Assembly (NCBI RefSeq): GCF_000002235.5
Contig: NW_022145606.1
Location: 45,274,692-45,338,691 of the forward strand
DNA: 64,000 nt
Direction: 5' to 3'
Source: Strongylocentrotus purpuratus
Lineage: Eukaryota > Echinodermata > Echinoidea > Camarodonta > Strongylocentrotidae
Positions 49,201-61,900 of the stretch are shown here, in pieces. The number at the start of each line of letters is the position of its first letter. The stretch's first letter is position 1. A program made the position numbers and the translations under genes. A model generated the notes under the pieces. That model was not told where the DNA came from, ran no database searches, and was given only the letters and a program-made list of their open reading frames with translations.

Positions 49201-52200
49201 GGTCAGATGAGCATACAGGGGACCGTCTTAGGGCCCTTGGTGGGGTTTTAGGCATTTAATTACGGTCAAATGAGCATATTTTGGCGTGGGGTCCAGGGCC
49301 TGGGCCCCGGTAGGGGGTCAAGGGGCTGAGCCCCCAGAGGTTTAGGGGTTTTAGGCATTAAAATTATGGTCAGATAAGCATATTTAGATACCTCATTTGT
49401 GACATTGGCAGGTCACTTATTTTTTCTCTCTCTCTTTCTTTCTTTTCCTCTGTAACAAACTTTTTCAACAATTGAGGGTGGCACGAGTCCCCGAGCCCGG
49501 CCGTTCTGCAGACCCTAACATAAATGCTTTTAAGTAAGCATATTTTTCGCCCGACTGTAAATTTGGGAATTTCTCATTTTCCAACAAACGCATAAAAAGG
49601 TATGACTTACAAGAAAAATGAGAAAACATACCGGAAAATCATGTCATTTCAGCAACATTTGTACATCACTGGTATCGAATAAAAAAAATCCCCCCCCCCC
49701 CATCAGTACGCCATCGTTCAGGGGCTCATAAGCTTCTCACCCCTATAACAAAAAACAGAAACGCTTCCCATTCTCTCGCAATATGTCCACGATATGCGCG
49801 TATCGCTATTATAAAAACCTACATTGATAAATATAGGTAGCATGCGCAATGTTTAGGAAATTTAATTCCTGTTAACTTTCCTTTTCTTTGAATGGAATTT
49901 CATACGTCATTTAATTCAGGTTTTTATTATTGTTATGTTCTTTTGGGTTAAAAATACGAACCATCTTTACTCCTTTACTGCTTTTTTTTTTTTGAGGGGG
50001 GGGGGCATTTTGGGGGGGCAAAAATGCGTTTTGCCCCCCCACTTTTGTGATTGGGGGGGCAGCTGCACCCCCACTTCCGGCGCCTATGATTGTAAATGGT
50101 GATTGAAAGTCATAATACTTGTTTCCATAATTATCAGTCTAAATTATCACTCTAAATTGTTTTATTGTTTTATTGTGTATTGTACTTTTTACTATTCATC
50201 CAGTTGCCCATTGTTTCACAATGTAATTTAATTGTATTACCGGTATGTAATACAGGGCTCTCTTGCAAAGCAATGTTATGTACTTAAGAGGCTACCATGT
50301 ATACAAAAATAGAATAAAATAATAAATAAGATGTCTTTTATATGCAGGACTACAGGTCGACAGTCCCCCGGATTTCATGCGACCTCGTCGTGGAAGAAAG
50401 AAACGGATCGTAGAGGAGAGTGATAGCGAGGATGAGGAGTGCAAGCAGAAGAAGGCCAAGAAAAAGTCAAGAGGTTGGTCTAAGTTTCTCTGTCTAAATA
50501 TTAACACTGTAGCAAACACATTTTAAAGAGAGTGAAATTAATTTTGTTAAAATCGCCTTTATTATTATTTATTATTTATTATTGAATTTTCTTATTTCGA
50601 CCCACTTTTTTATGCCTCTGTTACGAAGTAGCCGGAGGCATTATGTTTCCGGGTTGTACGTACATCCCGTTCTCGTGATCGCGTTATCTCAAGAACCGAT
50701 GAATGGATTCCTGCCAAACTTAAACCATGTACATGTATGTATCTGCATGGCAGAGCTAAAATACTGATTAGATTTTGGGGTCACAGGGCTCATTATTTAT
50801 GCAAAAATAGCTCGTGATCACGTTTTCTCAAGAACCGATTGATGTATTCCTGCCAAACTTAGGTCACGTATATATATATAGCAGAGCTAATGAACTAATT
50901 AGATTTTGGGTTCACGAGTTCAAAGGTCACAGGGCTCATTATGTATGCAAAAATAGCTCGTGATCACGTTATCTCACGAACCGATTGATGAATTCCTGCC
51001 AAACTTAGATCATGTATATATATAGCAGAGCTAATGAACTGATTAGATTTTGGGGTCACGAGTTCAAAGGTCAAAGCTCACAGGGCTCATTAGGCCCGTC
51101 TTCACTATCTCGAGATGCCAACTATCCAGCTATTTGCGTCTTCATTAGACCGAAGTATAGCTGGATAGTTGGTCGGGATAATATCCCAAGATATCTCGGT
51201 CTAGTTTGCAAAATATCCCACTATTTCCCAACTAGCGAGATAGTTTGCGACTGTCTTCATTAGACCGAAGTACGGAGTCAAATATCCCGATCCCACATTG
51301 CACAACGATTTCCTGTTTTCCGTGTTTACTAGTTTTACTAGCATGCGCACATGCGATCTATACCGCTCAGCTAGCTCAGCTTACCTACCGTACTTTTGGG
51401 ATTCGACTCGTCATAATTTTCTACATTTACTCGTCTAGTTTGTTTTTGTCTTTGTTTTTGTGCTGTTTGCTGTTAGAATTCGCCATTATACTTTCTGTTC
51501 GCAATGTCTCATTGGACCGAGGAGCATGTTTCGTTGCTGATTTGTTTGTGGAGGGAGGGCGAAATTGTACTTGTTAACGTTTTACAGCGCGGGTAAAATC
51601 TTAAATCGGCACGCTGGTCGTACAGTCGGTCGCTGAAGTGCGCATGCGTCAATCTCGAGATTATTTTTCGAGGTAGTTGGTGATGAACGTATCGGTCTAG
51701 TGAAGACGCAAATTAGCTGGATAGTTTGCGATCGGGATAGTTCAAATAGCTGGATATTTGGCAATCTCGAGATAGTGATCGAAGACACGCCTATTATGTA
51801 TTCAAAATAGCTTGTGATCGCGTTATCTCAAGAACCGATGGATGGATTCCTGCCAAACTTTAATCATGGATGTATCTTGCAGAGCCAATGATCTGATTAG
51901 ATTTTGGGGTCAAAGGTCACAGGGCTCATTATGTATGCAAAAATAGCTTATGATCACAATCATTAGAACCGATGGACAGATTACCATCAAACTCAAAACA
52001 TGTATGTATCTTGCAGAGCCAATGAACTGAGTAGATTTTGGGGTCATGAGGCCAAAGGTCAAAGGTCATGGGGCTCATGTATGCAAAAACAGCTTCTGAA
52101 CGCCTTCTTATTAGAACTGACGAATGGATTACTATCAAACTCTGGACATGTATGTATCTTGCAGAGCCATCGAACTGATTAGATTTTAGGGTCATACATG

Positions 52201-55200
52201 TATACAAAAAATAGCTTGTAAAAATGATATTCTGTGAACTTGTTAATGGATTACAATCAAAATTGAATTTGAAAAATTGCTCTATGGCGGAGGCATCATT
52301 TTCGACTGCGCGCAGTCAAACATCCATCTAGTTTAATTATCCAACCATAATGGTGAAACACGATCCGAAAGAGAAAATTGAAAAATCGTTCAGACACCTT
52401 GTTCTATCAGAAGGACCCATGTAGCTAGGCGCCAATTTAGGAAAATGAGGCTGAGACGAGATGAACGTAATGCGCATGCGTTAGATGTTAGCTTAAGTTA
52501 ATGTATGTGTGTTAGAGGCCGGGTGTCGCACAGCGACACCTTCAAAGAAAACCATAAATATGTTTGTGGTTTGAGAATTTTTTCAGGATTTTTTGCATGT
52601 TTGATGCTAAGTACAGTAGAAGGAATATAAAAGGTAAAACTTACGCAATTTTTTCATCAACCTTTAACAATGTTACTGAGACACTTTAAAGATTAAGGTG
52701 AGTTCTGGTAATGCGATTACATTGTTAGAGAAAAGGTGTGGATCGAATGGATCAGAAACAGTTGATCATGTAGCATGTAAGTATTGGTGCGCACTGCAAG
52801 GTTGAGTCATCAAAATCATAATAAATTTGGCCCAGTCTTGGTAAAGTAACAAGCACTGTACACAGAAAGATGCATATGGGACTACACAAATGGTATCTTT
52901 CTATGCTCATTACTCAGCCAGTACGCATTTTCTTCCAAAATTGTTTTGCACATGTAATTTATTTGTAATTTTGAACATTCAGTGTAAATTTTGTTTGATT
53001 CTGTGAGAATTAATTTTCTTTTTTTTTACCAGAACTCAAGTTTATCTTCAAGTTATACCTTCATTCTCTCACCTTACACATCAAAGCATGAAGAAGAAAA
53101 AAATAAGTAAGATTTATTCAAAACAATTCAGTCCACTAGCTCAGAATCAAGAATGTTTATTAGCTCCAACCTCTATTAACAAATCTATGCATAAAACATG
53201 AATATTCAAAAACACAATATGCATATTCATAAATAATGCAAGCATCTACTTCACTCTGTATTAAAATAGAAATGATAAGTCTGTAGTGATCAAGAGTTTT
53301 AATGATTTTTATTTTTTACATGTACAGGAAACATCTGCATCAAGGAGGAAGGAGAAGTTGAGAAGGAGACGTGTCTTTCCATTCCCGGTTCAGATGGATT
53401 GAGATATGAGGGTCAGCTTGTAACTCAAGACGGTATGCTATAGGTTCTTAAAGGAACATCAAACATTGATAGATGAGGGTCAGCTTGTAACTCATGATGG
53501 TATGCTATAGGGTTCTTAAAGGAACATCAAACATTGATAGATGAGGGTCAGCTTGTAACTCAAGATGGTATGCTATAGGGTTCTTGAAGGAATATCAAAC
53601 ATTGATAGCAAATTGCCCTGAGAGAAAGCAAACAAATTGGATAAGGGGATTGGTGTAAGTCAAGCCTGTGCATATAAAGCGTGTATTTGGGTAGTCGTGT
53701 ACACGTCCGGACATACATGTATAAATCATGCACATACTCTCATGCTATCTCTCTCTTACTAATGGGGGCATTGCAATTAATCGCAAGACTTACGCTTAAT
53801 TTGGGGGATTTGCAATTGATTGCAACTTTCTTGCAATGCCCCATAAGATTCATATCCCTTTCACTCATACACAAGTCACTGCGTGTACACGGATACAAGA
53901 AATAATAAATGTGTAGTTGTAGAACGCATGCTAAGTGAAAGTTAGAACAAAATCATTCAAAAAAAATTAAAGTTATGAGAGTTTAAAATATGATATCACT
54001 AAGTCTATGCAAATCTCAAAATTAGCGATGAGGTCAGTGGATTGTGACAAACAATGTAGTCCCAGATAACTCCCCCGTTGTTTCGTGTACAAAAATACCA
54101 TAAATTTTTGTTTTGCTCTTGCGCTCCCTCTTTTTGGGGGCACTGCTCTTGAAAAATAAAAGTCATAGTTTTTGAAAAATTGATGTTTTTAGTCATTTTG
54201 TGCGTTGGAACAAATGGGAAAGTTTTCCAGCAGTTTGTAATAGTGACTTTACAGATTCAGCCAATTTGGAGTGCCTATATGTTAAGTATTTACGACTTTG
54301 GAAAATTCATAACTTTCTTATTTTTTGTCCGATTTTGTTAGAATTTTCACCCTTATGCTTCTCTGTTTTTATCTGCTTTCTTTGAGGGTAGTTTGCTATC
54401 AGGGTTGAATGGTCCCTAAAAGGAAAATGAAACGATTAATTGTTTTAGCCAACCAGAAAATATTAATGTTTGTTGTGAATAGGGAGGATGCATCCTTGGG
54501 GCACACTCCTGGTGGCAAAGTCCATTCAAAAACTGAAAATAAATCTATTCTATACATGTCCTTCAATATTCTTTTCCCTCTGTTTCCTAATTGCTACATT
54601 GACATTCAATTCTTGTGAGTTATAGGCATATCATATTTTATTTGGTTATAAACTCATTTTTCTCTTTGACGCCAATAATAGGTAACCAGATCAAATTTTA
54701 CTTCTCAGATAATATGAAAATATCTTTACTTTGTTCCTAACAGGTCTGGTCTTCACCATCAAACAAGAAGTTGACACAGACATGTTTGAATCCCTCTCAA
54801 GTACAGAAGGACAAGACCCATCAACTGATCAAGGTATCATGAAGTTATGAAGAGAATTCTATTGTACAATGGCGCTCAGGGTGGTCAACAAAACAAAACA
54901 AAAAATGTAAAATTGGAACATGAAAGTAGCATGTACACTGATGCATGCATTGCATGAAGTCCAATATGGCTGGGCTCTAGGGTTTATAGATGCACTCTGG
55001 TGCAATGTGATCCTTATTTTGAAGCATTTCAAACACATTTTATACCTCATATTATTGAATGATTTTATGGGAAATTTGTTAAAACCCCTTGTGTACCCGA
55101 CAAAGAAGAGAATTAGTTAAGAATTGAAGGGACTTGTTAACATTGTTCAGATGAGAGAAAATGGTGCTAATTAAGGTAAGGACTTCAATGCAAGATGTAC

Positions 55201-55911
55201 AATGAAAGATTATCTGAAAGTTTGAGTGAAAACAGACCATTATTAATGATAACAATTGGGGAATACTGATCTGATCGATTCCTTAAATTCTTCCAACTAT
55301 ATGATTACAATTAAATTACATATTAGGTGAATGTATATCGTCACAAAGCAATGAATTGGCTCTATATACCATTCAAGACATTTAATTGTTGTAAGATTTC
55401 TAAAAGCCTTTCTTATGTCTTATTTACATGGAAAAATTGTTGGGAAAATTCAAAAATGGTTGGGAGAATTTACTGTTAGAGGGTGTCGCACAGTGACACC
55501 TTCAAAGAAAACCATAAAGATCTTTGTGGTTTGAGAATTTTTCAGGATTTTTTGCATGTTAGAGGGTAAGCACAGTAGAATGAATATAATAAGTAACATT
55601 TCATATAAAAATTACGCAGTTTTTCAATACAGTGTAGGTATTAACTATCAGGGTATCGTTCCACGAAACCGTCAACAGTAAAAGTTCACTGACCAGGGGT
55701 GATAGTGAGCACTAAAAAAAAAATGGGTTTTTTGTTTTTCCCCTCAACCACGCCCCCCTTGAGTAAAAAAAAAGAAGAGGATTCGCGGGGAAAAAATGGC
55801 ATCTAACAACATTCCCCCCTTTCAAGTAAGAAAATTTGGGGAAAAAATAGAGAAAATAATGGGGGAATCGGGAAAATCAGGATAAAATAGGGAAGGGGAA
55901 AAAAATCTGGA

Positions 55912-55942
<31 letters not shown>

Positions 55943-58900
55943 GGGAAGAAGAAAAAAATCGGGAAAAAATCGGGAAAAAATAAATAAATCGGGAAAGCGA
56001 TTTAAATCGGGTTTTTATCAGGCTTGCTGACATCCCATTGAAATACTTGTTAATGTTAAATGCAATACCGTATTTGCCGGCGATAAGGCCGCACCGCCGC
56101 ATAGGCCGCATCCCAACTTTGACATTACAAAGAGGGGAAAAAAAGGATAAAAAAAAGAAAAAAAAACCAACGGACAAAACAAAATAATCGTAATTTTCTC
56201 GTAAAACACGATTTTTTTTTTACAAACTGATACCAAATTCATCAATATTCTTATAATTTACCGGAAGTTTAGCTCAAAAAGTGATCGCGGGCAGATTTGG
56301 TGTCCGATATATACCCCTACCACAATGTACGTTGTAATGCGAAACTGCATGAAAATGGAGAACAAAATGGCGACTTTGGATGGATGCTTTGCGGCAGCTC
56401 TGTTAAATGGTCCCTTCCTTTACTTTTGCAATGCATTGGCACAACTTAGATCAAGATCTATCGGCAAATGTTGGTTTAGCAATTTATTTTCGTATTCATG
56501 TCAACAATGCAAGATAAAATTGTTGGTAAGATGTGTTGAAAACCATACCCATAGGAAAGAAATGAGCCTGCCGCATACTCCTGCGGCAGACTTGCCGCAG
56601 ATCTGCAGCAGACCTGCCGCATACTCTTTCAGTATGATGAAGAGTCTGCGGCAGGTCTGCCGCATACTCTTTCAGTATGATGAAGAGTCTGCGGCAGGTC
56701 TGCCGCAGACTTGCTGCAGACCTGCCGCATACTCTTTCAGTATGATGAAGAGTCTGCGGCAGGTCTGCCGCAGACTTGCTGCAGACTTGCCGCATACTCT
56801 TTCAGTATGATGAAGAGTCTGCGGCAGGTCTGCCGCAGACTTGCTGCAGACCTGCCGCATACTCTTTCAGTATGATGAAGAGTCTGCTGCAGACCTGCCG
56901 CAGACTCTTCATCATGAATATTCATATCTCATATAGACCTGCTGCAGACCTGCCGCATACTCTTTCAGTATGATGAAGAGTCTGCGGCAGGTCTGCCGCA
57001 GACTTGCCGCATACTCTTTCAGTATGATGAAGAGTCTGCGGCAGGTCTGCCGCATACTCTTTCAGTATGATGAAGAGTCTGCTGCAGATATTCATATCTC
57101 ATATAGACCTGCTGCAGACCTGCCGCATACTCTTAACGATTGCAGGGCCGTCCTCCATCAATTTGGCCTGCGCATCTGATTGTTCAAGAAGTCTACCCAT
57201 GGCCAAAATGTCACTTAGGCTCTTGTCTTGTTCACGGAGCGCCCGTCTGCGAAAACGTAAAGAAGAACAGTGCTGTATGAGCTGGCTGAGAATTTCACTG
57301 TTGGAATCATGAAATTTACACGTTTGGGCAAGTGCTCTCAGCTCGGTGACGTAAGCCTCTAAGCTCTGTCCAGGCTTTTGTTTACAAGAGCGAAAAACAT
57401 ACATCTCCATCTGAATATTGCGTTTGGGGGCAAAGTATGTTGTCAAAACACGTACAGTTCCCACATAGGAACAGTCTGGGCCGACTGTAGACGTGGTAGA
57501 TGAGGTGGAGGAGGTGTCAGCAGGCCTAGCTTGACTTGAAGACTCAGCACAAAAAATGTCATGTACCTGCTCCCCAGCATAGTGCAGGAGAAGGGCTCTT
57601 TTACGCTTGTCGTCCGTGATATTTAGAGCAACGAATAAGTTCTCAAGGCGGGCCAGCCACTTCGTCCAACGTGTAGCAACATCAGGACGATCTAATTCAG
57701 CGTCAAATGATGGGAACATTGGTAGGCTACCACTTTCCATGATGACGAGAAACCAGTGCACTGGCGAATGATCAACGGGCTAGCTGAGGCGTCGCACAAC
57801 TACGACACAGCAGGCACAGGAGCAGGCATACAGTCACATCAGGCACAGCTAGCTAGGCAGCTACATGTAGCACAAAATCACTGATCGAAAAGTTAACAGT
57901 TAGCAAGTTATGTTTCTCAATCAATAAATAACAATACCTGTTCATCCTCGTCGCCAAAATGTCGTATCTTATATGTCCATAAATACGAAGGAATACAGCT
58001 AGAAGTATTCGCCATTAAAAAGCATTATGCTCGTTGCCAAGCTTACTTTATTCTGCCGGAGAGGGCAGTATTTCACTGTTCATTCATACAGACAAGTTTC
58101 TGATGGATATACATAGCAAATATCACATTACTACAGAGCCCAAAAGTAATAGTCTTGATTTTCAGACAATTGTACCGAATGGTCATACGTTTTATGCTGC
58201 GCAAAGATTCAATCAGTTTAATCTTGGCCATCACAAGAAGTGGGTTATTGATGTAGACAAATGCTCATGTACCATTTACAACTCTTTTCATGTATGTTAT
58301 TACCAAAGAAGAAAAAAGGCCAGTCAGTCACTCAATAGTGTCTGACGGTGAAGTCTAGCAAGTAAACGGGTTTCCTTGCATAATTTGAATATGAGGACAC
58401 TGCTAACGTTTAAATTTCACAGATAGGACATACATGACATATTCATAATTCCTGCAAATTTCTACAGAATATGAGGTTGGCTGCAAAAGGGACATAGTAC
58501 CTTTAATGGATTACAATAAAACTGAATTTGAAAAATTACTTTTGTTTTGGTTTATTGTCAAATCGCTCTATGGTGGAGGCATCATTTTCAACTGCGCGCA
58601 GTTGAAGTTACATCTAGTTTGTTAACAAAATAACTTGAAAATGGCTCAATCAAACGCCTTGAAATCCGGCACACATCTATATAGGCATATGACTTTATGA
58701 CCTTGACTGATGACGTCATCTAGGCGCCATTTTGTGAAAATCAACTCATGATCATATCTTCATAACCGAAAGTCATTTCTCATTCATATTTATCATGAAG
58801 AAGTTCAATATCCGTCGGGTCAACTTCAGGTCAATAAACGTACGCGTATGTCCGCGGGCGACTTTTTTAAAATGCTGTTAATCGTCTCAAAGTTATTTTG

Positions 58901-61900
58901 CATACATTTAAGGCCATTTAAAAAACCGCGCACACGCGCTTGCACGTGCGTTTTTGCACGTAACACCATTACACAACATAGAATCGCATTTTTTTTTCTT
59001 TCATGATATTTCCCATATTTTTTTCAAACAATTGATACCATATTTATCTCTTAGTCTTAACCCTTACTGTACTGGGCTATTTTGAGCACCTCTAGACTGG
59101 GGGTGGGGGGGGGGGGGTCTGGGAGGCTCCTCCCCCCCCCCCCCCCCCATGATCTCGGCCGTCAAAAGTCTGATGAACACGAAAATTTGCATGTTTGTAG
59201 ATATTTACGTAAGGAACAAGATGGTATTTTTAGTTTTTTCCTAATATGCAAATTTTTGTCGTTATAGCCTAATTAATTATGCAAAATGCTGATTTTATGC
59301 ATTTTACAGAAAACTCTACATATTTGTCTGTAGACTTGTGAAGATTGTTGAAAATGTATTGAATACATGTTTCCTTCATCTCAAATTCATGAGGTTAGAT
59401 TATTTTTATGATATTTGAAAATGCATAGGCTAATTTGCATAAATTATGAATACGCATTCATGAATATCAAATCTGGAAATATACAGGGAACTAGAATCAT
59501 TACAAAAATTGTCAGACTCCACTTTTTGAATGTTAATTGAAACTCATTACCGGTATTCATATGAAACTTCTTTTCTAACACAAAATAGTTTTATTTCAAG
59601 ATAAATGCACGTGCGCGAGCTCTTGCAACACATAGCATATATGGGCAAAAACATGCCTATACAATATCCATTATAGCTCTTAGGGATGCACCTGGACCCC
59701 AATTATGAGTATAAGTCGGAAATATGATTTCATGTCTCATTTGGCCATTAAGTGTATCGTGACATCATAATGGCCTTCAAACTCAAAATACGATTTGCAT
59801 ATTATGACGTCAGCATATTTTTGGAAAATTGATTGTATCTCTGTAAATATTGATCGATTTTCTTCCAAATTTTGATATGTTGTAGCTAAGACAATTCTCT
59901 ACAAGCTCTCTTGCCACCATTTTTTCATTTTGATGACGTCATCATAGTGACAATTTCGATTAAAGGCCACATGTCAGAAATTTCTTATTTTGCATGTCAT
60001 GCCTATGGAAGATGAATTTCGATCACATCATGAATCTATTTAACTTTTTTTTTTAACAGTATCTGGCTTATATTTGCTACATTTTCTCTCAAATAAGTTG
60101 GAACAGCCCACCTATACTTGTTCCAAACAAGTATTACATGTCTAGTTTGTTTTTCTTTGTTTTTTTACTTGTATTTTGTTATTGTTTTATTTCATTTTTA
60201 ACTATAATTCAACTATTTTGGCCCCCAAAACAGACACCTAAACTATAAACAAGACCAAATAACCATTGTTTTATCTCTTTAAAGATGAAGTTGAGTTCTG
60301 GTCATGCGATTGCATTGTGAAAGAAACGGTGTGGAATCGACCAGAAAAGGTTGATCATCTAGCATATAAGAATTTGTGTGTATTGCAAGGTTCTGGAATC
60401 ATCAAAATGATAAGAAATGTGGACAATTCTTGGTAAAGTTACAAACACTGTTCACAGAAAGATGTATATGGGACTACACGAACACGTGGCGTAAAAAGCA
60501 GGCCCCCCGATTTTTACGATGTTACATGCATATTTAGAATATGAAGGCATTTGAAGAGCCATGCTTTTCAGGGAACATGTCTTATCTGAAGTTCTTCCAC
60601 ACTTGCATAATAAGAATGAGTAACGCTCACAAATTATTTTTCACCTCTTCCCAGAACTCAACCTTCTCTTTAATGGGTGAATGATATTTCCACATGGTTT
60701 GTACAAAAATCACGAAAATAGTTATGTTGGAGCTGACAAGACAAAAGATTACCGGTACATGACTTTGTAACGGTAGGTCAGATTAACAAAAATTTGATTT
60801 AAAAGATGCGCAAGACTCAAAATGAAATAGTCACCAACTGACAGGGCATTGTGAATCCTTACGTGTTCCCCAACAATCAGGTAAATGGCAGAGGGGGCCG
60901 GGTGGGCCATAATGGATCTGGATAGAGGGGGCCGGGTGGGCCATAATGGATCTGGATATAGGGGGCCGGGTAGGCCATAATGGATCTGGACAGAGGGGCC
61001 GGGTGGGTCATAATGGATCTGGATAGAGGGGGCCGGGTGGGCCATAATGGATCTGGATAGAGGGGGCCGGTGGGCCATAATGGATCTGGATAGAGGGGGC
61101 CGGGTGGGCCATAATGGATCTAGATAGAGGGGGCTGGGTGGGCCATAATGGATCTGGACAGAGGGGGCTGGGTGGGCCATAATGGATCTGGATAGAGGGG
61201 GCCGGGTGGGCCATGATGGATCTGGATAGAGGGGGCCGTGTGGGCCATAATGGATCTGGATAGAGGGGGCCGGGTGGGCCATAATGGATCTGGATAGAGG
61301 GGGCTGGGTGGGCCATAATTGATCTGGATAGAGTGGGACGGGTGGGCCATAATGGATCTGGATATAGGGGGCTGGGTGGGCCATAATGGATCTGGATAGA
61401 GGGGGCCGGGTGGGCCATAATGGATCAGGATAGAGGGGGCCGGGTGGGCCATAATGGATCTGGATATAGGGGGCCGGGTGGGCCATAATGGATCTGGATA
61501 GAGGGGGCTGGGTGGGCCATAATGGATCTGGATAGAGGGGGCCGGTTGGGCCATAATGGATCTGGAAAGACAATAACTGTTTCTTGTAACATGTATTACT
61601 AGTAACAACTTCCCCAACCAAAGCACTGACAGTATTAACTGAAATAGCATTAACAGATAAACTAAAGGGAACAACTGAAAAAAAACTTGACATATAGTCT
61701 AGTCGTTGTCAGGCTATCACACAATAACTGAAGTGTATAATATTTGTTTGTATTGGGAGTCAAGAGGGATGACAGACAAAATGATATGTGAAGTTATAGG
61801 ACAGACGGATTCATGTTAACAACAACAAAATAAACTATAAGATGAAAGTCTAAATCATTTTTTTGAAAAGGATATATTGGGAATAAACTAAATCAATTTG

